This document shows positions 37,101 to 46,515 of a stretch of 64,000 bases of DNA, piece by piece (within the stretch, counting starts at the first letter, position 1; every line of letters begins with the position of its first letter). The translations under genes were made by a program, and so were the position numbers. The stretch comes from Jaenimonas drosophilae (lineage: Eukaryota > Euglenozoa > Kinetoplastea > Trypanosomatida > Trypanosomatidae), in contig JASAON010001598.1 in NCBI GenBank assembly GCA_030849065.1, forward strand, positions 1-64,000, read 5' to 3'. The notes below the pieces were generated by a model. The model ran no database searches. It was not told the origin of the DNA and worked only from the letters and a program-made list of their open reading frames with translations.

Positions 37101-40100
37101 CCATCTTTGGTGTACTTGCTGGTTTGTTGGATGCTGTCAAGCTGATGCTCCAGAGCCGTCAACGACACAAGTCGCTCATCGGCGTCAGGCTGGTGCTCGT
37201 GGCGCTTCCGATCTCCTGCCGCCGGATTCACCAATGTCTGGAGCGAGCGGAAGAGTACCTCACAAGGAACGAGTGTGTGGCGCACCTGCTCAACGTACTC
37301 CAGCCACTCCGGGCTCGTCACGTCCAGTGCCCCATCTGGTCGGTTTATTTCCATCCAGTAGGGCAGCACATCTGCTGCGCGTACCGTGCCGTTGGCGCAC
37401 TGCCGCAGAATACTCCACGACGGCGAGCCATGCAGCAACGCTGAGGTGGCATTGCCCAGATCCGCGGAGTGACTCGCATCTGAGCCGTACATGGGAAATC
37501 CGGCAAGGCGCTCTGCAACATCGAGACGGAAGGTCACGATGGATTCGTTGCCGCGACTCACGTTGAGCTCCGTGGTAGCTTCCTCGGGAAGACCCTGCAG
37601 ACCCAACAAGGGTCGCAGAGCATGATGAAGTCGTTCCAGTCGGCCGGTTTGCATCACGGGAAGAAACCGCTTTGGCACACCGTGGGTGGAGAAGGCGTTG
37701 GACCCACCCGAGGATGATGTGACGACGGCACCTTCAATCACGGAGCTGGAGACGACATCCCCGCCACAACTTTCACCACTTCCCGTGGACGCAAAGAAGG
37801 GCTGTGCAGCCTCACGGGGTGAGAGATGCCTGCCTGCGGTCACGAAGAAGGACATGCATCGTCCAGACGGAAGACCAGCCTTCTCGACCAGCGTGACGTT
37901 GCGCCAGCTGCTCGTGGACCACAACCACCAGGGAACACCACAGTGCTGCTTCTCCAAGGAGGCAGCCCCACCCTTGATGATACCTTCCAGACGGTTGGCA
38001 TCGACGAGCTGAACGTGGGAGCTCCATGGTTGCCCATCATTTCCGGTCGCCTCAACGTAGCGTGCGCGACGATTCTTGTGCTGTGGTGAGAGTTCGGCAT
38101 GCAGGCAGAGCTGAATGCGTCCTTTGCCCGTGTAGGCATCACACTCATGATCCATGTTGATGTTGGTGGTGAAGTAGGCCGACACCCGTTCCACCTCCAG
38201 CCGCATCGCGAGGCTACACGTACGTCCCTGCATCTCCCCAAAGAGATTGCTGGAGGGGATGAGCTGGTAGCCGAGGTAGATGGGGCCTTCGGGGAGGTTG
38301 CGAAGGGTAAGGAGCCCAGCACCTGGACGGAGTTGCGTCTGCGGGCCCAAGTGGACGTGACTAAAAGCAGGATCGGTGGAGTAGGCACGGCTGTAGTTGT
38401 AGGAGGTGAGACCACTGTGGCGGAGTGTGGTGAGCTGCAGCTTGGTGGAGTGTGTGGGGTCCTCCTCGACGAACCAGTCGCGGGTGGAGGAGGTTGTGGT
38501 GAGCTCCAGGGATTCAGAGAGGGTCACAACACGATGGGAGGCCAAGTTTTCCGTGAGCACCAGCACACGCACAACATCGTAGTCCACCAGGATACGCTCC
38601 ACAAGGCGCCCCCCGTCATCGGAGTGGCGGTAAATGGCCCAACGCATCGTGAGAATACCAAATGGAAGGCCATGAACCAAGGTGCTCGCGCGGTTGCCAC
38701 TGTCGAAGGTGATGCCCGTGAAGTTGGTGCCAGCCGTCCACACCTCCGTGTCGGAGGTCTGCAGGGAGACCACCTCCCACTGGCCAACAAACTCACGGGT
38801 GAGCTCGCGTGGGAGTGGGATGGCCCGCAGTGTGGCGGCATCCCCACAAATGACGAGCTCCTTCTCCACCACCTCAGCGTGGAAGACCTCAAAGGTTTCG
38901 ACGAGGGATGCATTCGGGCAGGCCTCGGGGAAGATGGGGTCGGCTGTGTGGAGGGCAATGGTGTAGAGCCCCGGACGTGCGAAGCCCGACACAAGAACCG
39001 TCGTTCCACCACGACCGCGTGCCAAAGCGGCGGGGTGATTGGGGAGTGCGGTGAATTGCACCGCGTCCATGAGAACCTTGTGACCCATGCCGGCTGCCTT
39101 GGCGGGAACGGCACTCTCCACGACCCACATGGGCGCCGCTGCAGCGATGGCCGGCGTGGCGGAGTCAATGTGAAGAACGACGGACTTGCCCACCACTCGC
39201 CGAGGGCGTAGTGCCTTCGCGCCAACCTGGGAAATGGATCGATTTCCCGCCCCCAAAGCGTTTTCGCTGAGCACAACGAAGTTAAGGTTGGGAAGTGGGG
39301 TAGGCCACACGCGTCGGAGCTCCACGGCAGTCACTTGCTGGGTTCCTGTGATGGCATTGCGCACGGTGAGGCTGCAGAGGTTCGACCACCCATCCCAGGC
39401 CTGTTTGGCACCTCCACGGCCACTCCAGCCTTTGGGCTCTACAGCAGAGAGGAGTGAGTGGGTGGGGCTGAACTTATCCACCTCAAAGAAGGGCTGCTCA
39501 CGCGCCTGCGTGCAGCTCCACGTGAGGTCGTAGCCGTAGATGCTGTGGAGGTCGGGGTGACGTGAGTAGACGTAGCGGTTCCGGCAGACGGGCAACACAG
39601 CCACAGCGGGGGCGGTGGGTCCAGGGAGGGATACACCGAAGCGCTCATCCACGCGCACGGTTCCAAGCGGTTGGAGGGTGAGGAGCATGGCTGCCTCTCG
39701 CCGTGGCGCACACATGCCACGTGCGGCAAATACCGCCACGTCCTCGGCCACCTCCACTCGGTTGGCCTGGGCTGCGAGGGCGGCAGTGGTGCTCGTGCGA
39801 ATGGTGATATTGAGGGGGTAGGCAGCTGAGGTGAAGACGGGGGCCACATCAACGCGGCGTCTATCCATGGCATGACGAAGATGCACCTCGGCATTGATGC
39901 GTGCATCTCTATCCACATCATGGGGAGCACTATTACTGGGGAAGCCAGTGATGTGCTGCCACCAGGACGCTGGTGTGATGGCCTCATCATCCCAACGGTC
40001 TGTATCTGCCGCGTACACCACATCGCGTCGAGCTCGGCTTCGCCACTGAATCGGCCCAGCCACCACCAGCGACGGGCCTTCACCTTGGTAGGGGTGATGT

Positions 40101-43100
40101 CGTCGCGTGATGAAGAGCTGATTCGCGGCAGCACCAGCCACAAGACCAATGTGCGCCTCGAAGTCTTCCTGCAATCCTGTGTGATTAAAGCTATATCCAT
40201 AGGTGGCTGCCTCTCCCGCAATGGGGAGAACGGGAATCGAGTGTCTCGTGTGTGTGGTGGTGGTGATGTTGGCACCATCTCCTACGGGCAGCGCCATTGG
40301 GTCGTGTGCAAGAAGGAGTCGGGGAAGCTGGAAGATGGATGAAGGGTAGGAGCGGGTCTGCTGCAGCTGATCGGCGTGGTAGAGGAGCGATGGAGGACGA
40401 AGGCAGCGACGGAGTGAGTAGGTCATTGACACCGTTCCCACCAAGTTTTGTGCTTCCCAACGTACATCACAGCGATGATACGCCTGCATCCCGCAGGCCA
40501 TCAAGGTGAGGGTGGCACCAATATTCCTCGTTGATTGCCCCGGTGCTACCCACTCGCGGCCCTCACGGGGCGTTGAGACGACCCGCGGAATGCCTTCATC
40601 TCCTTCCACGTGCTGATAGCGCTCTACAAAGCGGCCGCAGTTGGGTGGAAGCTTCCACGACACCAACTCATCCTTTCGTGGTGCACGCGGAGGATCTAAC
40701 AGGATGCAGTGCTCTTCTGTGTAGATGGGCACGTAGGCCGGGGTAATGGCCGGGGCTGGGAAGGGGACGACGGTGATGAGGTACTCCACCGTCATGTCGG
40801 GGCATCTAGAGCGGTAGTTAAGGCCGTACACAGCCTCCAAATCCTCTCCCGGGTCTTCGGCGATGAACTGCAGGGTTCGATTCGGAAGCACCCGTCGCAC
40901 GTTGGGCACCTCCTCTACATTTACTTCTAGCTGCCCACGCTCATCCACCGAATGCTCCACCAAGGGCCATCGAGCACTCCATCGGCCGGAAGGGCCTGGG
41001 TGGTCGGCACTAACAGAGCGATCTGCTGTGGTCGGGGGCTGCACCTTCCATCGCAGTGCGTGCATCGGCAGCTCCACGTGAACGTGCCGCGGAAGATGGC
41101 TAACGCGACGAACCACAATGTGGAGGCGCGAACGTACGTCAATGAGCACATCCCCACCGGCAGTGGAGCCGACCACACGGGTGGCCACTTGCTTATCTAG
41201 ATTTTCATCTGCCAGAATGGTGGCAGCAACGGAAGGACGTACCGCCACCCGCGTCACCCAGTGAACGTCGTAAACCCCGCGGCGATCCATGCGAAGACTG
41301 GCGTGTGTGCCAGCAGCATAGGCCGCCAGTGCAGGAGCCACGCGACATTTACCTGCGGGGGCGGCCTCCCCACGTAGTGCGCTTGGTCGGCCCACACGGC
41401 CGCTGCAGTTAAAGCTGCCTTCTATGCCCAACTCCTCTGGGCTTGCCTCCCATGAGGTGTGTGGGACGTTCACCAAAAATGGCCGTTCAGTGCGCATCTG
41501 GTGCAGCAGCCCGTGAAGCTGCAGGGCCTCCACCGGAACCGACTCCTCACAGGCGGTTGCCGGGCTACGGCTCAACACGATGGCCTGCACTGCCCACCAC
41601 TCTCGATCTTCAATCCGCACCGCCTCGCAGACCTCGTCCACATCCGCAACCCACAAGGTCACATCATTGCGACCAACAAAGAGGGGGAAAGCGGGCTGTG
41701 ATTCCGTCGTGCTAAAGGGGTTGTGGGGAATGCGAATGGGGTGCTGTGGCAGGAGCTGGTCGTCACGGGGTGTGTTTGACCAAAAAGAACGGTAGTGACC
41801 ACTGCCAGATGAGGTAGGTCGAAGAGCCGCCCGCAAGTCTTCTGCATGCGCCATGGTTGCAGCGGAGAGCCGAAGATTCCGCTCGAAGCCAAAGTGTGGG
41901 GCCATCGCCACCGGCGGAAGCTCCCAATGGCGGTCAAATGGCACACGCAACACAAAGCGGCCTTCCGTTCGTTGATGCTGTGGTGAACCAGAGTATCCAC
42001 GACTGAGCTGAACCTCCACCGTGTAGGGCTGGTGCGGAGATACAAGAAAGAAGGGGCTGTGTGCGTGATTGGGGAGCAGTCGTCGACGGTCTGACGGGTC
42101 GACCACGGCACCCACCACAAATTGATGATCGAGCACAAGGGAACTACTACCCTCCTGCCGCACTCGCCATGTAACAACCGTTGCCGGAGGAACCGCTGGG
42201 GTAACGTAGAAGGACAGCGCGTAGCCCATGGTACCCGGCTGTGATGGCATCTCAACCCGAGCAATCATTGGGGGAGAGCGGGTGAGGGAGGCGTTGGTGG
42301 AGGCGGAGGTGTTGGCGCAGTGGGAGCCCAGCCCGACAATGGATACGGGAGGAAGTGCATCGGAGTGGAGCCGCAAGATGGGCATGACGAGAAGTGTGTG
42401 GGGGCACTTACACTTAAGTACTTCGTTGACGACCTTCAACTGAACATCACGTGAGAAACGCTTCTTGGGAATCGATGGGGTACTCTCCGACCTAGGCTGG
42501 GACACCTCCTCCTCGTCGTAGAGAAGCATGGCAGCTTCCACCTGCTCCTGGGCGAGCTGTGGCCGCTCAAAGGCCCCGCTCACGAGCACAAGCACATCAC
42601 CCTGCCCATGGCCATCCCTTGGGGCATCGGCCAGTACGCTGCTTGCCGTGAATACCTTGCCAGTAGAGGAGCTGCGGATGAAGGCCTTCGCCTGTGGGAA
42701 CATGCCGCGCTTCTCCGCCGAGCTGAGGACCTGAAAGGGCGTTGCCTGCAACAGGACCGACAAGAAGCGGTCGTACAAGTCACCATCAACGAGCATGGAG
42801 GTCCTGTAGTAGTACTTGCAGCACAGACTGAGCTGGAGGGTAAGATTGGCCTCCACGGCAAAGCTAGCTGGGGTGAGCAGCTCGGCGTAGGTCAGCGGCC
42901 CACTCGCCCACACCATTGAGTTCCGTGGGCATCCCGTCACAGGGCTGCATGTGGAGGTGAAGAGTGAGCTATCGTTGTTCGGGCGCGTGAATGAAAGCGT
43001 GTGCGATGCGGCAGCGTTGAGCTCCTCCAAAGAGCGGAAGGAGCCTTCAAGGAAAGGTTTGGTACCCTCTTGCCGCGTGCCCTTCACTCTAATCTGGGCG

Positions 43101-43198
43101 GATGCCCCTATGGATAGTAGTAGTGCTATCAAGAGCACCATCATGATTGGAGCCCGCTGCCATCTACGTGACGCTGAGTTCATGGCAGAGGTGGGCAT
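34139..43198 (-). CDS. Giant secretory-pathway membrane protein (3019 aa), family unknown
   Basis: The largest gene in the window. A signal peptide (hydrophobic APIMMVLLIALLLSIGASAQ, likely cut near residue 35) opens a lumenal or extracellular region of about 2880 residues with many N-glycosylation sequons and scattered Cys pairs. Beta-rich, Ig/PKD-like units seem to recur: several segments start with a Cys-Gly or Cys-Glu block (VVEKELVICGDAATLRA, LVLCERDLRQHG, IIKQCEVEGEIPLITVSL), then a short strand and a Trp. A charged helix lies near 2100-2160 (RRHRREAEEQAHRRRQLE). The last 97 residues contain three or four membrane segments (from about 2923, 2963, 2984 and 3003), ending in YWWYVM. The overall plan (signal, long beta-repeat lumen, C-terminal membrane anchor) recalls gp210/POM152 or large surface proteins, but no homology can be claimed. 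Confidence 0.85.
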   Translation of the reverse strand: MPTSAMNSASRRWQRAPIMMVLLIALLLSIGASAQIRVKGTRQEGTKPFLEGSFRSLEELNAAASHTLSFTRPNNDSSLFTSTCSPVTGCPRNSMVWASGPLTYAELLTPASFAVEANLTLQLSLCCKYYYRTSMLVDGDLYDRFLSVLLQATPFQVLSSAEKRGMFPQAKAFIRSSSTGKVFTASSVLADAPRDGHGQGDVLVLVSGAFERPQLAQEQVEAAMLLYDEEEVSQPRSESTPSIPKKRFSRDVQLKVVNEVLKCKCPHTLLVMPILRLHSDALPPVSIVGLGSHCANTSASTNASLTRSPPMIARVEMPSQPGTMGYALSFYVTPAVPPATVVTWRVRQEGSSSLVLDHQFVVGAVVDPSDRRRLLPNHAHSPFFLVSPHQPYTVEVQLSRGYSGSPQHQRTEGRFVLRVPFDRHWELPPVAMAPHFGFERNLRLSAATMAHAEDLRAALRPTSSGSGHYRSFWSNTPRDDQLLPQHPIRIPHNPFSTTESQPAFPLFVGRNDVTLWVADVDEVCEAVRIEDREWWAVQAIVLSRSPATACEESVPVEALQLHGLLHQMRTERPFLVNVPHTSWEASPEELGIEGSFNCSGRVGRPSALRGEAAPAGKCRVAPALAAYAAGTHASLRMDRRGVYDVHWVTRVAVRPSVAATILADENLDKQVATRVVGSTAGGDVLIDVRSRLHIVVRRVSHLPRHVHVELPMHALRWKVQPPTTADRSVSADHPGPSGRWSARWPLVEHSVDERGQLEVNVEEVPNVRRVLPNRTLQFIAEDPGEDLEAVYGLNYRSRCPDMTVEYLITVVPFPAPAITPAYVPIYTEEHCILLDPPRAPRKDELVSWKLPPNCGRFVERYQHVEGDEGIPRVVSTPREGREWVAPGQSTRNIGATLTLMACGMQAYHRCDVRWEAQNLVGTVSMTYSLRRCLRPPSLLYHADQLQQTRSYPSSIFQLPRLLLAHDPMALPVGDGANITTTTHTRHSIPVLPIAGEAATYGYSFNHTGLQEDFEAHIGLVAGAAANQLFITRRHHPYQGEGPSLVVAGPIQWRSRARRDVVYAADTDRWDDEAITPASWWQHITGFPSNSAPHDVDRDARINAEVHLRHAMDRRRVDVAPVFTSAAYPLNITIRTSTTAALAAQANRVEVAEDVAVFAARGMCAPRREAAMLLTLQPLGTVRVDERFGVSLPGPTAPAVAVLPVCRNRYVYSRHPDLHSIYGYDLTWSCTQAREQPFFEVDKFSPTHSLLSAVEPKGWSGRGGAKQAWDGWSNLCSLTVRNAITGTQQVTAVELRRVWPTPLPNLNFVVLSENALGAGNRSISQVGAKALRPRRVVGKSVVLHIDSATPAIAAAAPMWVVESAVPAKAAGMGHKVLMDAVQFTALPNHPAALARGRGGTTVLVSGFARPGLYTIALHTADPIFPEACPNASLVETFEVFHAEVVEKELVICGDAATLRAIPLPRELTREFVGQWEVVSLQTSDTEVWTAGTNFTGITFDSGNRASTLVHGLPFGILTMRWAIYRHSDDGGRLVERILVDYDVVRVLVLTENLASHRVVTLSESLELTTTSSTRDWFVEEDPTHSTKLQLTTLRHSGLTSYNYSRAYSTDPAFSHVHLGPQTQLRPGAGLLTLRNLPEGPIYLGYQLIPSSNLFGEMQGRTCSLAMRLEVERVSAYFTTNINMDHECDAYTGKGRIQLCLHAELSPQHKNRRARYVEATGNDGQPWSSHVQLVDANRLEGIIKGGAASLEKQHCGVPWWLWSTSSWRNVTLVEKAGLPSGRCMSFFVTAGRHLSPREAAQPFFASTGSGESCGGDVVSSSVIEGAVVTSSSGGSNAFSTHGVPKRFLPVMQTGRLERLHHALRPLLGLQGLPEEATTELNVSRGNESIVTFRLDVAERLAGFPMYGSDASHSADLGNATSALLHGSPSWSILRQCANGTVRAADVLPYWMEINRPDGALDVTSPEWLEYVEQVRHTLVPCEVLFRSLQTLVNPAAGDRKRHEHQPDADERLVSLTALEHQLDSIQQTSKYTKDGIEVTGLRPDLQEALSRRTITRSQLAAIEEARRHRREAEEQAHRRRQLELANAESLRTPAERLRIALQRYAQATHEEVATIRIRLPSYDPFAVPYDTYLRTALHKDAVCGTELGPREETTRTNPYALIPLGKVKIVDAPPTLSIEPKIIKQCEVEGEIPLITVSLSGSVWAKEAFHNAQVRLEEVQNPNISRNEPDTVGLRPCLGQLHEGLSTTVSGSTRKHLYLQLGACPGFQLLSPMEYNEQEDSAMLLEKLRYPRLLRVTVLQALKPDSFTSRSSHIPSGTDLSFIVEVRPTLARLHLRTGAMHRDEVGQASDANTRWLLPGATTEAAHPLRRYFRDRQPPVPFLPTESRPLVLCERDLRQHGFDLGVELIGDQWMDPVGEAQLHTHEDQARLLQRYAELVAEHAQFEDDEDAEYLLASGANNEDPNAPSHRHRRRRTPENIALLNSFSVVAHYSYDSTHHLYLKGGGVYRSHFVHYLFSSILADPQVLNEHAFVFRYNTSFMAVTVPPQPASHTDDGGEDPFLTMAANGEQEWGWPIAQEEPSATDATARGRRSTPATTSGVDVRRFSKIEEILFAIPGIATHCRGCLLADTTLYVAGDLTGVWSWKQPSMWSSSSTSHTLDHSSLRGPLLIPWHAADTIPRQWAFSWVCPHAAQRALEQLEKYQTYYASYRRRRSGEASEPLPPVYLEMNVVMYAMRDALGTPLPPSARPTVVLRSEPMWLTNDQGAMAPGGSSFTALHAESSSTFVDGLVFQINASSASAGFTTLAADVLAHRRLGSPLISSTFDYRFGGAVAEGRLTANASVFVQVCVPVEVVEGPSRKLGNSRCTVVSITDALMVLEPPVRAPTLSFLHRWLRGSSDAMVAHDEVAATPTTSPIIHFIMDALHHAFLSTLLYWLLATGHLRLGGQLPTPSTDSWMAEEERRHLSFSIMCFMALCFIYHYIPVVWVLAWLALWMQVLYASTRPQVLLYFVLSMLYWWYVM

Positions 43199-45006
43199 CG
43201 TGATGAGCTAAGTAGGAAACGCCACTGACTGGCGCAAGGTGGAAGTATGCACCTACTTTGTTGATGGTGTAGGGTGAGGTGGGTTCTATGAGCTGAATTA
43301 ACCTGAGAATTACGCTTGATCTCTCTTAGACACCTCCTCTCTTCCCGTCAGTCACGGCGAGTACGTGAACTGGTTGGTAGCAAAGGAGGCCTATGAGTTG
43401 CTAGGTTCACAGAGTAACAGAAGAAGATGAGGAAAAAAACAAGAAGGGGTTGGTGATTATACACAGTCTTGAGAGGCTACACCACAAGGAATAATCCATC
43501 CATCCCCCACCCCTCGCCCAGTCGTTAGACGGGTGATGAGTGGTGGCGGGTGATGTGCACAGCGCGTTGTTCTTCACAGATCTGTTTTCAATGATGAGGC
43601 CTGTGGGCAGGTTGATGACTAGGGTCTTACACCGATGTGTGCGAGTGCTCTATATGACTCTCCCCTATCAAAGACAACGATACGCCCCTCACCCCCAAAA
43701 CTAAACAAAAACAGTGGTGGGACTTCCATCGTAGGTGGAAGTAAGGGGTGTGAAGGGAGTACGGAGAGAAGGAACGAGAACCAACCAAACCTACATAAGC
43801 TCGTATAACTGTCCCAACCAATAGAAAGAGGCATCGTGCGTGTGTGTGTATCTGTGTAAGGGAGGGGGTGGGTGGGGTGGGAAGGGAGCGGAGGGGACAG
43901 GATCTCTCTTCAAGAACCCCTCGTGAATGTTCGCTCACAACGTCCCCGCCCCACTACCGAAAACAAACGCAAAGCACACAATAAAAACAAACAAAAGCAA
44001 AGAAAACCAACGTAACTAAGGTTGTTCTCATGGGTATGACGCAGCACAGATGAACGGAGAGAGATGAAGTGGAGAGCGTAACGTGAGTGGATGGGGGGGG
44101 GGAGAGCGTGCGGTGGTGCAAGGAACAGCTTGAGCTTGGTTGAGTCACAGCAACCAACTGAAGGCTGACACGCCACCCCTCACACCCCCTGAGACCCAAC
44201 TCTGCGGATTCTCACATTCGCACGCCAACTACATCGTCGATCCAAAAATAGAAAATTTTTTCTTCTTTCCTCCAAGTGATGTTCATGTAGGTAGGTTGGC
44301 ACCAAATGAGCATATAACACACACGCAAACGTGTGTGAGATGGAGGACAGAAGTCACGCCATCAACTCACAAGTTGCGGTACCGCAAATTGGTCTCGGAG
44401 GGATTGCGCAGCCCAGGGAAGGGCGTGGAGGCCTTACTGTACGCCATCATGACTCAGCACAGATAGATAACGGCCCAAGTGTGCAGCCATCAGTTGATAG
44501 GGCACTCCCTCGCGAGCCGCATGCCGGCCGTTGATGTGTCTCGGTATTCCCCAATGAAAGTGTATAATAGGGTTCAACGTCAAGCTGAGCCGGATGGAGC
44601 AGCGTGACTGCCGAAGAACACATGCAACACGCCATTTGCTTGTGTGTGTGTGGCGGAGGAAGTAGAACGAGCGAGCATCAACACGATGTGAGTGCTACGT
44701 GCTGACCACAGGAGAAGTCTGTGTGTTTGTGGTGGAGTGGATGCACGACATGGAGTGGAGTTCCTCACTGGCACATCTGAAGAAGTGTGGAGAGGTGAAA
44801 GCGCTCCGCGAGTCTTCGTGGCTTGTTGCTACTGGCAATCCTCCACCATGGCTGTGCCAGCAACGGTTCTTTCCTTCATGCAAACAGTCGTCTCTGAGCG
44901 GCCAGTGGCCGCCACTCCACTACACTAACAGCATTTCTACTCCGTGCGGCGCTCGTTCGCGGTAATGACGATAACACATCAGGCGTTGAACGCCGAATTT
45001 TTTTTT
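43199..45006. other. Long intergenic region
   Basis: About 1.8 kb without a convincing gene on either strand. It has an A7 run near 43433, a G-run at 44092-44102, a TG tract at 44640-44652 and a T-run at 44998-45008 just past the stop of the PhzF gene. Long UTRs or unrecognised small RNAs could account for it. Confidence 0.6.
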
Positions 45007-46515
45007 TTAGTCCTCCACTTGGAAGGTGGCGTGACCGCGAAGAAAGGTTACCACAGAACCGACGAGTGCCACACGTTCAGCCTTCTTGCCAATGATGATA
45101 CCCGTGACGGAGCCACCACGAGAGCTTGCCTGGTAGAATTGCAGCTTGTCGCCAACCTTGTAAGATCCCTGGCGGCGGTGCAGCCAGTATGGGAGGATGG
45201 CGGCGTACATGGAGCCCGTAACAGGGTCTTCCAGGATACCGTACCAGGGGGTGAAGAAGCGGGAGATGATCTCCGCATCACCGCCATTCCCGGCAAGGAT
45301 CTCCTTGTTGTTCTCTGCCGTCACAATGAGGCCGTGGGGCTCGCGGAGCTCCTTCGGGTGCTTCTCCAGCGCGGCAACAAACTCAGGGCACTCAAAGGCA
45401 GCGCGAAGGCTCGTCTCATCAGGCTTGCACTCAAAGACAGCCTTGGCGCTCTTGAGGGCAACGACGTAGTAGCCGTTGCTGGCGGAGATGGCGACATCGG
45501 CAACGAGGTCTTCCTTTCCGCTCAGGCCTATGGCGGCAACCAACTTCGTCACTAGGCTGGCGGGGAAGATGCTGTGAATTGACTTGGCCTCATTGCTGGG
45601 GAAGTGGGCCTCGTAGGACTCCACGGCGGTGGTGCTGTCGCGGAACTTCATGAAGGCCTCATCGGTTGGGTTGGAGCGACGCACGCTGATGACCCCAGAC
45701 TCCGTCACAAAGCACAGGACGTCGGTCTGGGCGGGGACAAAAAACTCCAGCGGGATCGTATCCACCAGGTGGCGCGTCGCTTTGTACTGGCCTAAACGGG
45801 AGGTCTCAAAGATGGCGTGGGCCGCCGCGAAGGTGGCGTGACCGCAGAGAGGAATCTCGCTCTTTGGGCTGAACCAACGGAGGCCAAACCACTGTGTGTT
45901 GAGGCGACGTGGCTTCTTGGAGGCTCCACCAACAACACCACTGAGGGCCTGCTGGGTAATGAGGAAGCTCTCACCGAAGCTTCCCAGGCTGAAGCTAGCG
46001 CTGGGGATGATGCCCAGGGGGAGGTTGGCCTGAGGGTCCTTGTGCTGCTGGGTGGTGTCCACGGGCTCCTCAATCAAGGGGACGTTGTCAATGTTGCGCT
46101 CCTCGCGGCGCACCTTCTCTTCGTACTCATCCTCCATCTCATCGATCTTGGTCTTAATCTTCTGCTGAATGGCGCGGACGCGGGCAGCGGGAAGACGGTA
46201 GACGAAGGCGGTCTCGCTGAGATTCATCTCGTTAGCGATGCGCAGGAAGGCACGGCCCATCTTGGCGTTGCGGTCTTCCGTGTACTTCTCCGCCATGTGG
46301 TCACGCTCAGCCTCGCTCATCTTTGCATCCTCTGCATCGGGCTCTCCACGGCCGAAGCTTGCCTCAAGACTGCAGGCTACGCTCCACTCCATGCAGTACA
46401 CCTCCGTCGGGACGAGGCAAACCGCCGCTTGGTTGCCCTTGAAGCGCTCAGAGGCAAAGGCATCGCAGATACACAGCGGCGCCGTGACGGAGTGGGTCAA
46501 ATGAGCAGAGGCCAT
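45007..46515 (-). CDS. PhzF-family protein with large insertions
   Basis: A 502-aa member of the phenazine-biosynthesis PhzF/diaminopimelate-epimerase-like fold family; members isomerise or epimerise small acids and are often of unknown substrate. Family landmarks are CDAFASERFKGNQAAVCLV (17-35), NLSETAFV with the presumed catalytic Glu101, LRWFSPKSEIPLCGHATFAA (212-231), and SRFFTPWYGILEDPVTGSMY in the second half. Typical length is about 280-300 aa. The extra sequence is mainly two insertions in the first lobe: 51-85 (acidic, charged) and about 108-205 (a charged helix, IQQKIKTKIDEMEDEYEEKV, then a Gly/Ser segment). ATG 46515 follows a splice-like Py/AG at 46596; the longer frame starts with TTG. 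Confidence 0.92.
   Translation of the reverse strand: MASAHLTHSVTAPLCICDAFASERFKGNQAAVCLVPTEVYCMEWSVACSLEASFGRGEPDAEDAKMSEAERDHMAEKYTEDRNAKMGRAFLRIANEMNLSETAFVYRLPAARVRAIQQKIKTKIDEMEDEYEEKVRREERNIDNVPLIEEPVDTTQQHKDPQANLPLGIIPSASFSLGSFGESFLITQQALSGVVGGASKKPRRLNTQWFGLRWFSPKSEIPLCGHATFAAAHAIFETSRLGQYKATRHLVDTIPLEFFVPAQTDVLCFVTESGVISVRRSNPTDEAFMKFRDSTTAVESYEAHFPSNEAKSIHSIFPASLVTKLVAAIGLSGKEDLVADVAISASNGYYVVALKSAKAVFECKPDETSLRAAFECPEFVAALEKHPKELREPHGLIVTAENNKEILAGNGGDAEIISRFFTPWYGILEDPVTGSMYAAILPYWLHRRQGSYKVGDKLQFYQASSRGGSVTGIIIGKKAERVALVGSVVTFLRGHATFQVED

Noticed and set aside
40868..40890. GGTTCGATTCGG, resembling a tRNA box B
   Set aside because: It lies inside the 3019-aa gene and no cloverleaf can be folded around it.
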